Source: Pseudacidobacterium ailaaui (GTDB lineage Bacteria > Acidobacteriota > Terriglobia > Terriglobales > Acidobacteriaceae). Taken from it: 64,000 nucleotides of DNA. Of this stretch, positions 1-9,762 are shown in pieces. The position numbers and the translations under genes were made by a program. The stretch lies in contig NZ_JIAL01000001.1 of assembly GCF_000688455.1 (NCBI RefSeq), positions 3,441,001-3,505,000 on the forward strand. Reading direction: 5' to 3'. Numbering within the stretch: position 1 is the first letter of the stretch; every line of letters starts with the position of its first letter. The notes below the pieces were generated by a model. That model made no database searches. It saw only the letters and a program-made list of their open reading frames with translations, and was not told where the DNA came from.

Positions 1-232
1 GAAGCAGGACTTCAGCAAGAGCGGACGGAAGCGTATCCGGCGTGGCTGCTGTGACACGCGCATCATATTCATGAAGTCGTTCGATAAAAGTCTTCCAAAT
101 CGCTTCCCTGCCCATGCAAGCCGTCTGTTGATATGCACGCTCCAGAGAAGCATAGTCAGATGTAGGCAGATCAGCATTGCTCCGCCGAATGCGATTAAAA
201 ATCGTTTCGCGTGCCGTGTTGGTCTCATTCAT
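1..232 (-). CDS. lutC: LutC-like lactate utilization protein, N-terminal part (cut by window edge)
   Basis: The reading frame starts at an ATG at 232 and runs off the left edge, giving about 77 residues beginning MNETNTARETIFNRIRR. It overlaps the 3' end of lutB by 8 bases, so it is the third gene of a lutABC operon. In known LutABC systems the three proteins together oxidise L-lactate to pyruvate in the cytoplasm, with LutC as the LUD-domain subunit. Only the variable N-terminus is visible, so the call leans on position after lutA and lutB more than on motifs. Confidence 0.75.
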   Translation of the reverse strand, partial: MNETNTARETIFNRIRRSNADLPTSDYASLERAYQQTACMGREAIWKTFIERLHEYDARVTAATPDTLPSALAEVLL

Positions 233-1661
233 GATTTTTCTTCTCCTGGCGCGTTTTCCACCAACTACGGAATGTCTGCTCCGGCATCGCACGCAGGTCG
301 CGCACAGTGGTCCAGTTCCCTAGCATTCCTGGGAGATGCCTCACCCACCCGTGAGAAACAAAAGGTCTCTGCCCGAGGCGCCCAAGGCGCTGTGCAGCCT
401 CAAATCTGCGGTGGTTCATGAAAACTTGGGCCATGGCCTTCATACCAAGGGCTTCGAGAGACGCACTGCTCTGCTGCTCACGAACAACCCGCCCACGCAG
501 ATGAATCAACACCTCAGGGATATTGATCTTTACCGGACAGACTTCATAGCAAGCTCCACACAAAGAGGATGCATATGGCAGCGTCTGCGCATGCTGCATA
601 TTAAAAAGCTGCGGCGTGAGAATGGCCCCGATGGGCCCGGCATAAATCGACCCATAGGCAAGACCGCTGGTCTGCCGGTAAACCGGACAGGCATTCTGGC
701 AAGCCCCGCAGCGAATGCAGCGCAGGGTCTGGCGCGATTCTCGATCCGCCAGGATACGCGTGCGACCATTGTCCAGAAGAATAATGTGGAAATTTTGCGG
801 GCCTTCTCCTTTGTGCACGCCTGTCCATAAAGAGTTGTACGGGTTCATCCGCTCTCCTGTTGCCGATCGCGGCAACAGTTGCAGAAAGACCTCCAAGTCA
901 CGGAATGTGGGAATGACTTTTTCAATGCCAGCAATCGTGATGAGAGTTTCTGGCAGCGTAAGACACATGCGGCCATTGCCCTCAGATTCAACGACACACA
1001 CGCCTCCGGTTTCTGCGATGAGGTAGTTTGCGCCACTGAAACCGATTTTTACTTTCAGAAATTTTTCGCGCAAATACTGTCGCGCTGCAGCCGTTAAGTC
1101 TTCTGGGCGGTCGCCAAGCTCTTTTAGCTGCATTGCCTGCATAAAGATCTCGCGCACCTGCTGACGGTTCTTATGCAGCGCTGGCACAACAATGTGCGAA
1201 GGCTTGTCATGCCCAAGCTGGATGATCATATCAGCAAGATCGGTCTCATGCGCATGTATGCCGCTTGCCTCCAGTGCGCGGTTCAGGCCGATCTCGTCTG
1301 AGGTCATTGTTTTGACCTTGATGATCTCGCTACCGCCGGCCTGCTTCACGACGTCTAGAATAATGCGATTGGCCTCGTCCGCATCTGCTGCCCAGTGGAC
1401 ATGACCTCCAGCTGCAGTGCAGTTTTTCTCGAATTGTTCCAGGTAACGGTCAAGATGACGCAGAGTGTGCTCTTTAATGGCGCTGGCCGAAGTACGCAAC
1501 TGCTGCCAGTCCGGCTGCTCGCTCACAACCACAGCACGCTTTCGAGTAATGACGTTGGTCGCATGACGCACATTTTTGCGAAGCTGTGAATCATCGAGCA
1601 GAGGAAGCGCAGCTTTCTGAAACGGCAGTGCTTCAGCGGCCTGGCCAACGCGGATGGTCAT
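225..1661 (-). CDS. lutB: LutB, iron-sulfur subunit of L-lactate oxidation
   Basis: This 478-residue protein has an N-terminal LUD domain and a C-terminal ferredoxin-like part with two [4Fe-4S] motifs, CIRCGACQNACP and CGACYEVCP. With LutA and LutC it would carry electrons from L-lactate oxidation. The open frame extends upstream to 1781, but the start at 1661 (MTIRVGQ) is preferred because its ATG overlaps the lutA stop as ATGA, which implies translational coupling. The longer version would overlap lutA by 120 bases. The 3' end overlaps lutC by 8 bases. Confidence 0.93.
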   Translation of the reverse strand: MTIRVGQAAEALPFQKAALPLLDDSQLRKNVRHATNVITRKRAVVVSEQPDWQQLRTSASAIKEHTLRHLDRYLEQFEKNCTAAGGHVHWAADADEANRIILDVVKQAGGSEIIKVKTMTSDEIGLNRALEASGIHAHETDLADMIIQLGHDKPSHIVVPALHKNRQQVREIFMQAMQLKELGDRPEDLTAAARQYLREKFLKVKIGFSGANYLIAETGGVCVVESEGNGRMCLTLPETLITIAGIEKVIPTFRDLEVFLQLLPRSATGERMNPYNSLWTGVHKGEGPQNFHIILLDNGRTRILADRESRQTLRCIRCGACQNACPVYRQTSGLAYGSIYAGPIGAILTPQLFNMQHAQTLPYASSLCGACYEVCPVKINIPEVLIHLRGRVVREQQSSASLEALGMKAMAQVFMNHRRFEAAQRLGRLGQRPFVSHGWVRHLPGMLGNWTTVRDLRAMPEQTFRSWWKTRQEKKNHE

Positions 1662-2398
1662 TGTCTTCCACCTTCTGTGGATGCGAGGATTTCGGCCAGA
1701 TGCACAGTCCTGATACCTGCACGGAGCCGGTGTAAGCCGCCAAAAATGTGCATGAGACAAGAGTTGTCGAGTGCCGTGCATACCTCGGCCCGGGTGTCTT
1801 CTACACAGCGAATCTTGTCAGCAAGCATAGCAGCTGATACGTCTCCCATCTTCACCGCAAAGGTACCTCCAAAGCCGCAGCATTGGTCTACATCCTGCAA
1901 CTCAACCAGGTCAATTCCCCGTACATTCCGCAACAGACGAAGGGGCAGCTCACCAACCTGCAGGCCGCGCAGTGAATGACAACTGGCATGATAGGTCACG
2001 CGATGAGGGTAGTATGCGCCGACATCCTCAAGACCAAGCTTGTTTACCAGTAATTCAGAAAACTCATAGACGCGCGGCAAGAGCCTTTCCACAGCCTGAA
2101 CCAGAGCGACTTCGCCAGTGGCCTCAGCCATTTTGGGATAATGATCGCGGATCATGGCCACGCAGGAGGATGAAGGAATACAAACCGCCTCAGCATCGCT
2201 AAAGATTTCGACGAAACGGCGCATCAGTGGCACAGCTTCCCGCTGATAACCGGTGTTGTAGTGCATCTGTCCGCAGCAGGTCTGTTCGAGGGGAAAATCG
2301 ACTTCGTGCCCCAGGCGTTCCAACAAACTGACGACGGCCTTTCCGGTTTCCGGGAAGAGAGTATCGTTGTAACAGGTAATAAAGAGTGAGATCCGCAC
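1658..2398 (-). CDS. lutA: LutA, (Fe-S)-binding lactate utilization subunit
   Basis: This 246-residue CCG-domain protein has the paired cysteine clusters of the LutA/GlpC family: CCGQMHYNTGY near residue 42 and QCCGFGGTFAVK near 180, plus a CHSLRGLQ motif. It is the first gene of lutABC. The start is a GTG with GAGG about 10 bases upstream. No methionine codon gives a better fit to the family N-terminus (RISLFITCYND). The operon diverges from the GH3 gene at 2516, and the 117-base spacer holds repeated GAAATA/TATTTC half-sites. Confidence 0.92.
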   Translation of the reverse strand: MRISLFITCYNDTLFPETGKAVVSLLERLGHEVDFPLEQTCCGQMHYNTGYQREAVPLMRRFVEIFSDAEAVCIPSSSCVAMIRDHYPKMAEATGEVALVQAVERLLPRVYEFSELLVNKLGLEDVGAYYPHRVTYHASCHSLRGLQVGELPLRLLRNVRGIDLVELQDVDQCCGFGGTFAVKMGDVSAAMLADKIRCVEDTRAEVCTALDNSCLMHIFGGLHRLRAGIRTVHLAEILASTEGGRQ

Positions 2399-2452
2399 TT
2401 TAAAATTGCCTCAATAGCTGTTCCTTAACGATAATGCCATCCTAATTTAATA

Positions 2453-2494
2453 GAAATACTATTTCCAATAAGAAATACGTGAAATCGCTATTTC
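2453..2494. promoter_or_regulatory. Candidate operator: GAAATA/TATTTC half-sites between lutA and the GH3 gene
   Basis: GAAATA-C-TATTTC (2453-2465) is a 13-base inverted repeat, followed by a second pair, GAAATA at 2472-2477 and TATTTC at 2489-2494. Four related half-sites in 42 bases of a divergent intergenic region suggest a repressor-binding region. Which gene it controls and which protein binds are unknown. Confidence 0.35.
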
Positions 2495-2515
2495 ATTACA
2501 CTGTAGCCGACACTT

Positions 2516-5182
2516 ATGAAGACCAATTCCGTCCTTCTCTGCTTCTTGCTCGTCCTCACAGGGGCCATTGCTGGCCATTGCCAGTCTAACGTAAAGCAGG
2601 CCCCTTACCTTGATCCATCCTTGCCTGCGCAACGCCGCGCTGCTGATCTGGTTTCAAGGATGACGTTGGAAGAAAAGGTCTCACAGATGCAGAACCACGC
2701 TGTGGCCATCCCGCGACTAGGCGTCCCTGAATACGATTGGTGGAGTGAGGCCCTGCATGGGGTAGCTCGCGCAGGATATGCCACAGTGTTTCCGCAGGCC
2801 ATTGGGCTGGCTGCTACCTGGGACACAGAACTGGAACACCGTGTAGCAAGCTTGATATCGACTGAAGCGCGCGCCAAATTCAACGAAGCACAACTCCAAG
2901 GTGACCATAGTATTTACCGCGGCCTCGACTTCTGGTCGCCTAATATCAATATTTTTCGTGATCCGCGCTGGGGGCGGGGACAGGAAACCTATGGCGAAGA
3001 CCCGTTCCTGACAGGACAGATGGGTGCGGCCTTTATTCGCGGAATGCAGGGTGACGATCCGAAAATCTTCAAGACCATCGCCACGGCAAAACATTATGCG
3101 GTCCACAGCGGCCCGGAGTCCACACGACACAAAGCGAACATTGACCCTTCCGCTCATGATCTTCAGGACACTTATCTGCCAGCCTTTCGCATGGCGGTGA
3201 TCGATGCAAAAGTGGATTCCATCATGTGCGCCTACAACAGCGTCCATGACTCTCCGGCCTGCGCCAGCCAGTTTTTGCTCGATGAGACCCTGCGGAAAAA
3301 GTGGGGCTTTGAAGGCTATGTGGTTTCTGACTGCGGAGCAATTAGTGACTTTTTCAGCGCCGATGGGCACCACTTTTCTCTCGACGCTGCCCATGCCTCA
3401 GCAGAGGCTGTGAAGGCTGGCGATGATCTAAGCTGCGGCTCAGAATACGCCTCACTGATCAACGCCGTGCACCAGCACCTGATTGATGAAAAAACAATCG
3501 ACCAGGCCGTCGAACGGCTCTTTACCGCGCGTTTCAAACTGGGGCTGTTTGATCCTCCCGGATCAAACCCCTTCTCGCGCATTTCCCCCGGGGAATATGC
3601 TACTGCGGAACATGCAAAGCTTGCATTACAGGCTGCACAGGAATCCATTGTGCTATTAAAGAACGACACCCATACGCTACCGCTTTCTGGCAGGGTAAAG
3701 AAGATTGCGGTGATTGGCCCGAATGCAGAGTCGATCCTTGCGCTCGAAGGAAATTACAATGGCGTACCTTTATATCCGGTAACTCCGCTGGCCGGGATCG
3801 TGCAGAAGTTCACGAATGCAAAAGTGCTCTATGCACAGGGATCGCCGCTTGTGTCTGAGTTGCCGGTGGTTGTGCCAAGCTATGTCTTTCGCGACAAAAA
3901 TGGTAAGGTCGGAGGACTCACGGCCGAGTATTTCGCAAATGCGGATTTCAGCGGACCTGCTGTCATCCAGCGCGATGCACACATTGATTTCGACTGGAAC
4001 CGGGTAGCGCCCGTTCCGATACGAGCTGCGAAAAGCTTCAGTGTTCGCTGGAGCGGCAGTTTTCAACCGCTTGCACCAGGAGATGTAACCTTTACAGTGC
4101 AACCAGGGCGCTGCGAACCTTACTGTGCTGCTCCTTATGCCTACAGTGTTTTTGTAGATGGCAAAGAAGCCGCACATGTAATCAATGATCATCCTCGCCA
4201 CAAGAATCAACCGCTTACCTTTACAGTCCACTTCAATGATGCAAATCCGCACCCATTTCAAATGGAGTATGCGCGTCAATCTGTTGACTATGGCGCAGGT
4301 ATCACACTCCAATGGAGACCAGATGAAGTGCAATTGCGACAACAAGCGGTTGATCTGGCAAAACAGGCTGACGTTGTTGTGGCTTTTTTAGGTCTTTCCT
4401 CTGAGGTCGAAGGCGAGGAAATGCCGGTGCATGTTCCTGGATTTTCTGAAGGCGATCGCACCGACATCGCCCTCCCTGCGGTGCAAAGCGCATTACTCAA
4501 AGATGTTGCTGCAACAGGAAAGCCTCTCATTGTAGTACTGCTGAATGGCAGTGCTCTTGCGGTAGATTGGGCACAGCAACATGCCGCGGCTATTTTGGAA
4601 GCATGGTATCCGGGAGAGGCTGGAGGAGCAGCCATCGCTGATGTTCTGAGTGGGGACGCAAATCCAGCGGGCAGACTACCGGTAACGTTTTATCAATCTG
4701 TAGATCAATTGCCTCCATTTGATGATTACAGAATGGAAGGTCGCACCTACCGCTATTTTCGCCAAAAGCCGCTCTTTGGATTTGGCTATGGACTGAGCTA
4801 TGCAACATTTAGATACAAAGATTTACGCCTTTCATCAGTAAAATTGAGAGCTGGCAGCGCGCTTCAGGCCAGCATAAGCCTTGAGAACACCAGCAACATA
4901 GCCGGAGATGAGGTGGCGGAACTGTACATTACACCACCGCCGGCACCCGGTGCCCCTAACCACTGGCTGGCTGGATTTCAACGCGTGCATCTGGGGCCGC
5001 ACGAAACAAAACAGCTCACCTTTAACATTGATGCGCGCGATCTCAGCATGGTAGATGAAAACGGCCACCGCGCTGTGCAAGCAGGCAATTACAAAGTATT
5101 TGTTGGCGGCGCACAGCCGGGAGACGCTGCTTCCGGCGCAGAACAGCACCTTACAATTGTAGGGTCGCAGAACATTCAGTAG
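2516..5182 (+). CDS. GH3 beta-glucosidase/beta-xylosidase with PA14 insert, exported
   Basis: This 888-residue exported protein starts with a signal peptide (MKTNSVLLCFLLVLTGAIAG). The GH3 N-terminal domain contains RDPRWGRGQETYGEDP and the nucleophile motif VVSDCGAI, with the nucleophile at about D272. A PA14 domain lies roughly at residues 465-605 between the halves of the GH3 C-terminal domain, and a fibronectin-III-like domain closes the protein. The SDCGAI form is common in the xylosidase/beta-glucosidase branch, so it probably releases terminal glucose or xylose from plant oligosaccharides outside the cytoplasm. The exact substrate cannot be read from sequence. Its stop overlaps the stop of the convergent fucosidase by 7 bases. 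Confidence 0.92.
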   Translation: MKTNSVLLCFLLVLTGAIAGHCQSNVKQAPYLDPSLPAQRRAADLVSRMTLEEKVSQMQNHAVAIPRLGVPEYDWWSEALHGVARAGYATVFPQAIGLAATWDTELEHRVASLISTEARAKFNEAQLQGDHSIYRGLDFWSPNINIFRDPRWGRGQETYGEDPFLTGQMGAAFIRGMQGDDPKIFKTIATAKHYAVHSGPESTRHKANIDPSAHDLQDTYLPAFRMAVIDAKVDSIMCAYNSVHDSPACASQFLLDETLRKKWGFEGYVVSDCGAISDFFSADGHHFSLDAAHASAEAVKAGDDLSCGSEYASLINAVHQHLIDEKTIDQAVERLFTARFKLGLFDPPGSNPFSRISPGEYATAEHAKLALQAAQESIVLLKNDTHTLPLSGRVKKIAVIGPNAESILALEGNYNGVPLYPVTPLAGIVQKFTNAKVLYAQGSPLVSELPVVVPSYVFRDKNGKVGGLTAEYFANADFSGPAVIQRDAHIDFDWNRVAPVPIRAAKSFSVRWSGSFQPLAPGDVTFTVQPGRCEPYCAAPYAYSVFVDGKEAAHVINDHPRHKNQPLTFTVHFNDANPHPFQMEYARQSVDYGAGITLQWRPDEVQLRQQAVDLAKQADVVVAFLGLSSEVEGEEMPVHVPGFSEGDRTDIALPAVQSALLKDVAATGKPLIVVLLNGSALAVDWAQQHAAAILEAWYPGEAGGAAIADVLSGDANPAGRLPVTFYQSVDQLPPFDDYRMEGRTYRYFRQKPLFGFGYGLSYATFRYKDLRLSSVKLRAGSALQASISLENTSNIAGDEVAELYITPPPAPGAPNHWLAGFQRVHLGPHETKQLTFNIDARDLSMVDENGHRAVQAGNYKVFVGGAQPGDAASGAEQHLTIVGSQNIQ

Positions 5183-6543
5183 ATGCGGCCTTGATCCGCA
5201 AACAACTGAAATTCCCGAACATGCGCTTCACTGCTTGTCGAAAGCAGATTGAGGCGCACCCGCTGGGTAGTTACGGGCTTAAAGATGTCTATTTTTTTAT
5301 GCCCGATGGCCTGGCCCTTCACAATACGCTGCCATGCTCCATTTTTGTAGATTTCAATGGCATAACTCTGGATGTGCTGTCCATCATTTAACCATTCCAT
5401 GGTGAGCGCGCGATCAAAGGTTACGGGCCTGGGAAATGTAACTTCAAGGGTTGCATGATGCGACCCGATTGGCGCAGACCAAAATGTCTCCGGATCATTG
5501 TCAAATGCTGCTGCTTCATCCGATGTTGCAGGACGGGCATGTTCTTCTGTGATGAGATTGTGGCTATAAAGCTGACGAATGGCTTCGCCAAATTCCTGTA
5601 AACGCTTCACATCAGCTTCCGGCAGCCGTCCGGTATTGTCAGGAGCGATGCCTAGCATGAGTTGTCCGCCATGTCCCACTGTTTTGTTATAGATGTCTAC
5701 CAGTTCAGACACGCTTTTCAAACTTCCTTGATCATTCGGATGCCAGAACCAGTGCAGTTTATGCAAAGGGGTGTCGGCCTCAATCGGACGCCAGCGCAGA
5801 TAACCACTGCGATCCACTACGTTCCAGTTCTCATAGGAGATTTCGCCAGCTTCGGTTCCAACCCATCGCAGGTCAGCGAATTTAAACAGGCCCACGTCAG
5901 AAAAAACCATCGTATTCGGCTGATAGGTACGCAATTCATTGATGATCTTTTCAAAATCATAGGTGCGGCCGGCGCTCCCTGCTCCATCTAACCAGAACTC
6001 GACCAGCTGCCCATAACCGGATGCCAGTTCAACCAGTTGCTTCAGATAAAATTCATCGTAGGCGATGGGGTCTTTGTACTTGGGCTCATGGCGGTCCCAG
6101 GGCGAGAGATAAATTCCAAACTTCAGCCCGTTCACACGAGCTGACTCAGAGGCCATGCGAACCAAGTCACCCTTTCCGTGCATCCATGGACTGCTCTTCA
6201 CACCATAATCCGTCTGTGCGCTGGGCCACAGATCAAAACCGTCATGATGCTTGGCCACCAGTACGGCATACCTGGCTCCGGCCGCCCTGGCTGCTTTCAT
6301 CCACTGGTCTGTGTCGACGCAGCAAGGATTGAAAACGCTGGGGTCCGCAGTGCCGTCACCCCATTCACGATCCAGAAAAGTATTGGTTCCAAAATGAATG
6401 ATGACACCAATCTCCATGTCCTGCCATGCAACCTGCTGCGGGCTCGGCGTAATACTAGAGAAATTCTGGGCATGCGCAACAATGGCAAGCATCCCGGCAA
6501 TGAGCAAAGACAAAACAATTGGGCGCAAAGACCTTACAGCCAT
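5176..6543 (-). CDS. Alpha-L-fucosidase, GH29, exported
   Basis: The 455-residue product has a signal peptide ending near AHA (residues 22-24) and a GH29 catalytic domain. VAKHHDGFDLW (His99-His100) lines the fucose pocket, and FWLDG supplies the likely nucleophile D186. The C-terminal 120 residues (after DEAAAFDNDPETFWSAP) resemble a discoidin-type F5/8C sugar-binding module. It should remove terminal alpha-L-fucose from glycans in the periplasm or outside. AGAGGAG lies 4 bases before the ATG. It faces the GH3 gene, which fits a small polysaccharide-degrading pair though they are not co-transcribed. Confidence 0.92.
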   Translation of the reverse strand: MAVRSLRPIVLSLLIAGMLAIVAHAQNFSSITPSPQQVAWQDMEIGVIIHFGTNTFLDREWGDGTADPSVFNPCCVDTDQWMKAARAAGARYAVLVAKHHDGFDLWPSAQTDYGVKSSPWMHGKGDLVRMASESARVNGLKFGIYLSPWDRHEPKYKDPIAYDEFYLKQLVELASGYGQLVEFWLDGAGSAGRTYDFEKIINELRTYQPNTMVFSDVGLFKFADLRWVGTEAGEISYENWNVVDRSGYLRWRPIEADTPLHKLHWFWHPNDQGSLKSVSELVDIYNKTVGHGGQLMLGIAPDNTGRLPEADVKRLQEFGEAIRQLYSHNLITEEHARPATSDEAAAFDNDPETFWSAPIGSHHATLEVTFPRPVTFDRALTMEWLNDGQHIQSYAIEIYKNGAWQRIVKGQAIGHKKIDIFKPVTTQRVRLNLLSTSSEAHVREFQLFADQGRIY

Positions 6544-6629
6544 AGGCTCCTCTCACTGGATGAGGTCTTTTCCAGTATTGCAAAGAATCTTTTATTTATG
6601 GAAATGAAAAGGTACCAGTCTTGTAGCTT

Positions 6630-7454
6630 TTATCGAGAAATCATGGCATTTTGCATCGGAGCAGAGACAGCAACACGCTTTTCGGGCTGCGCCGGTGCAG
6701 CCGATGGATGCACTGCCTGATAGCAGAATTGCAGCCCGATCAGGAAAAGCCATACCGTCAGCACTAGTCTTAACTGCCTGTGTGGAAGCTTGGGAGCAAT
6801 CAGGGTGCCTGTGATGGCCCCAACCACGCCTCCAGCAAGAAGCTTTACCAAGAGCGTAGTGTCTGGGGTATGCGCCAGCAGATGCAGGCTACCACCAAGG
6901 ATGGAAAGACACATGGCAAAAGCCAGATCTGTACCCACGACTTCTGAAGCACTTAAATTGGTAAAACCAAGCAGGGCGACGGTTCCCAGAGCACCCGCCC
7001 CAGAAGAGGAGAAACCAAGTTCAGCGCCAATAGGAATCATCAGAACAGCAAGCCAGCGACGGCGCTCCTTACGTCGGGGCGTATCTTTTTTTGCACGAAG
7101 GGCCTTATAAAAATGCAATCCTGAAGCGAAAACAATGATGCTGCCCAAGGCAAAATATAGAGGGGCATGGTGGCCATGTCCCACCACATGGCGGAAGAGG
7201 AGCACACCAAGCAAGACTCCCGGCAGGCCTCCCAGCAACATCATTCCCAGCACCTTCCAGACCACCTGGTTGCGCATGATCTGGACCGGGACCACGATCA
7301 GCTTTACGATCGACGCATACACAAGAGCAGTTCCCACGGCAACAGGCAACGGCACATGCAGAAACATGACCAAAGCCGGGGCCGTGACCGTACCCGCCCC
7401 GACGCCGGTAATCGCGATGGCAAATGCGATGAGAAAGCCGAAGAGCAGTTCCAT
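6630..7454 (-). CDS. TauE/SafE family anion transporter (probable sulfite/sulfate permease)
   Basis: This 274-residue integral membrane protein has about eight hydrophobic segments and the two-repeat pattern of the TauE/SafE family (LIAFAIAITGVGAGTVTAPAL at the start of repeat one, IGAELGFSSSGAGALGTVALLG at repeat two). It is the last gene of the cys operon and starts 3 bases after the cysH stop. That placement suggests it moves sulfate or sulfite across the inner membrane, but family members also carry other organosulfonates and the substrate is inferred from context only. Confidence 0.85.
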   Translation of the reverse strand: MELLFGFLIAFAIAITGVGAGTVTAPALVMFLHVPLPVAVGTALVYASIVKLIVVPVQIMRNQVVWKVLGMMLLGGLPGVLLGVLLFRHVVGHGHHAPLYFALGSIIVFASGLHFYKALRAKKDTPRRKERRRWLAVLMIPIGAELGFSSSGAGALGTVALLGFTNLSASEVVGTDLAFAMCLSILGGSLHLLAHTPDTTLLVKLLAGGVVGAITGTLIAPKLPHRQLRLVLTVWLFLIGLQFCYQAVHPSAAPAQPEKRVAVSAPMQNAMISR

Positions 7455-7457
7455 TCT

Positions 7458-8141
7458 TTATTGGGCCTGAATGTGGATGCCGCACTCTGTTTTGCGTCCG
7501 GCCCAGCGGCCTGAACGCGGATCTTCGGGATCAAGAGGCAGGCTTGTACACGGTTCACAGCCAATGCTTGAGTAACCCCTGTCGTACAGCGGCAGAAGCG
7601 GAATGCCGTGCTCCTGTGCGTAATACCAGACATCGCGGGTCGTCCATTCCGCAAGCGGACTGATTTTGACCAACTCATGCCCGCTGGGTAATTTGAAATG
7701 GTCTACAGGCTGCAGATTTGCGCGCGTCCTGGCCTGCTCACGCCGCATACCCGTGAACCATTTTGTGTAATGCTCCAGTGCAGAAAAGAGCGGTCCAACC
7801 TTGCGCAACTTGCAGCACTGGTCAGGAGCGGTCTGGTGCAGAATGCCGAATCTGGCCTCCTGCTCAGCCACGGTCTGTTCAGGCAACAGGTTGATGAGGT
7901 TTAGGTTCCAGGCTTCAGTCATTTGGTCACGGTATGTATATGTTTCAGAAAAGTGATAGCCCGTATCCAGAAAGAGCACAGGCACAGCCGGGAAGATGGA
8001 CCGCACCATGTGCAATACAACCATGTCTTCTGCCTGAAAGCTACAGGTCACGCACTCAGTAACTGATTTTGTTACACTTTCTGCAATCAGACGACGCGCA
8101 GCACTGACTTTTTCTGTAAGGCCCGGGACTTCAAAACTCAT
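7458..8141 (-). CDS. cysH: APS reductase (thioredoxin-dependent adenylyl-sulfate reductase)
   Basis: This 227-residue enzyme reduces adenylyl sulfate to sulfite. It carries the four cysteines that bind a [4Fe-4S] cluster in APS-type enzymes (C109-C110 in QCCKLRK and C195/C198 in CEPC) and the catalytic C-terminal Cys in KTECGIH (C220). The cluster cysteines point to APS rather than PAPS as substrate, which agrees with the absence of an APS kinase domain in the neighbouring CysN. The start at 8141 overlaps the cysN 3' end by 11 bases. A longer in-frame start at 8165 is less likely. Confidence 0.92.
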   Translation of the reverse strand: MSFEVPGLTEKVSAARRLIAESVTKSVTECVTCSFQAEDMVVLHMVRSIFPAVPVLFLDTGYHFSETYTYRDQMTEAWNLNLINLLPEQTVAEQEARFGILHQTAPDQCCKLRKVGPLFSALEHYTKWFTGMRREQARTRANLQPVDHFKLPSGHELVKISPLAEWTTRDVWYYAQEHGIPLLPLYDRGYSSIGCEPCTSLPLDPEDPRSGRWAGRKTECGIHIQAQ

Positions 8142-9762
8142 TTTCCATCTCCAATAAAAGTGCATCTGCCTGTGCCTTGAGGTCGTCCCGGCGTGGAACC
8201 GGCCTTCTCAACAGCTCATGTGCGTCTGGCCCGAGGGTAATGATCTCTGCTATCGCCTGTGATTTTGAGGGCACCAGAACAGAAAGTCCTGTATAGAGGA
8301 GAGCCCGCCATACTTCAGGCTTCTGGCTGCGGGTAATGACCACGTCTCTTCCGCTGGCAGAAAGCTTTTCTTCAAGCACACTTACTAAAACCTCTCCGGG
8401 CAACAACAGCAGGGTTCCGCTCATCTGCGAACGTTGGTTCTTGTCGAGGACCGTCTGCCGGACCATCCCCGCTCCCACAGTCGCATTATGGACCGGATCA
8501 ATCAGAACAAAGCTGCCAGTTGTTCTGTTCTCGCTATATGCATCGAGTAACAACGGGCGGTTCGTGCGGACTTCAACCTCGCCAATCTCGTTGAGACGGA
8601 GGAGTGGCGAGGAGTGGCGATCCAGGGTTTCAATGTTCAACCTGTGCACCACACGCAGATGGGTCTTTACAGTCTGCGTTGTGTGCTTAAGCAGATATGT
8701 TTTTCCAGGCACAAATGGTTCTGTATGGAGCCAAACCAACGAGGCAGTGAAACGATCAGACACAAAAGGAGCATCCTCTATGTGTGCGATAAGGTCGCCC
8801 CGGCTAATGTCAATCTCGTCTTCGAGAGTGAGGGTAATCGATTGTGGTGCAAAGGCGGAGTCGAAATCACCGTCAAATGTATGAATGCCTTTGACGCGAC
8901 TCGTTCTGCCCGAAGGCAAAGCGACAATTTGATCACCTAGTTTTACCGTACCCGAAGCAATCTGTCCTGCGAAGCCACGAAAATCCTGGTTGGGGCGGAT
9001 GACGCGCTGCACCGGAAGGCGGAATGCAGCACTGCGCACTTCTTCCGCAATAGGTACACTCTCCAGATGCTCCAGCAGCGTTGGACCGTGATACCAGGGA
9101 GTCTTTTCGCTGCGCGAGACTACGTTATCGCCAAGCAAGGCACTCATGGGGATGGCCAGAAGATCGCGGATGCCGAGCTTTGCTGCGAGATCCAGAAGGG
9201 CCCGCTGGTGGTTCAGAAAGACCTCTTCGGAAAAATCCACAAGGTCCATCTTGTTGACAGCGGCCACCACATGGCGGATTCCCAGAAGCGAGGCAATAAA
9301 CGCATGGCGTCGTGACTGCGTCAGGATTCCCTTGCGCGCATCCACCAGAATGATGGCCAGCTCCGCGGTAGACGCGCCGGTAACCATGTTGCGCGTGTAC
9401 TGTTCGTGCCCTGGAGTGTCGGCAATGATGAACTTGCGCTTTGGCGTTGCAAAGAACCGGTACGCTACGTCAATGGTGATTCCCTGCTCTCTTTCGGCCC
9501 GCAGCCCGTCAGTCAGCAGAGCAAAATCAATGGCGGATGCTTCTCCAACATGACTGCGCGTAACCGCCTTGACCTGGTCTTCATATACGCTACGCGAGTC
9601 ATAAAGCAGACGGCCGATTAGCGTTGATTTGCCATCATCTACACTGCCCGCGGTCGTAAAACGCAAAAGGTCCTTTTGCTGCTCGGCAGCCAGAAACTCT
9701 TCGATCGTGAAAGGAGCCGCGTCCTGATTCAGATCATCCAACACATGAGACAATACAGCCAT
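8131..9762 (-). CDS. cysN: Sulfate adenylyltransferase large subunit (GTPase) CysN
   Basis: The 543-residue EF-Tu-like GTPase couples GTP hydrolysis to APS formation with CysD. P-loop GSVDDGKST lies at residues 39-47, then DTPGHEQYTRNM and NKMDL. Beta-barrel domains follow. The C-terminus ends about where plain CysN ends, with no kinase P-loop after it, so this is not a CysNC fusion. The start codon shares one base with the cysD stop (TGATG). Confidence 0.95.
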   Translation of the reverse strand: MAVLSHVLDDLNQDAAPFTIEEFLAAEQQKDLLRFTTAGSVDDGKSTLIGRLLYDSRSVYEDQVKAVTRSHVGEASAIDFALLTDGLRAEREQGITIDVAYRFFATPKRKFIIADTPGHEQYTRNMVTGASTAELAIILVDARKGILTQSRRHAFIASLLGIRHVVAAVNKMDLVDFSEEVFLNHQRALLDLAAKLGIRDLLAIPMSALLGDNVVSRSEKTPWYHGPTLLEHLESVPIAEEVRSAAFRLPVQRVIRPNQDFRGFAGQIASGTVKLGDQIVALPSGRTSRVKGIHTFDGDFDSAFAPQSITLTLEDEIDISRGDLIAHIEDAPFVSDRFTASLVWLHTEPFVPGKTYLLKHTTQTVKTHLRVVHRLNIETLDRHSSPLLRLNEIGEVEVRTNRPLLLDAYSENRTTGSFVLIDPVHNATVGAGMVRQTVLDKNQRSQMSGTLLLLPGEVLVSVLEEKLSASGRDVVITRSQKPEVWRALLYTGLSVLVPSKSQAIAEIITLGPDAHELLRRPVPRRDDLKAQADALLLEMENEF

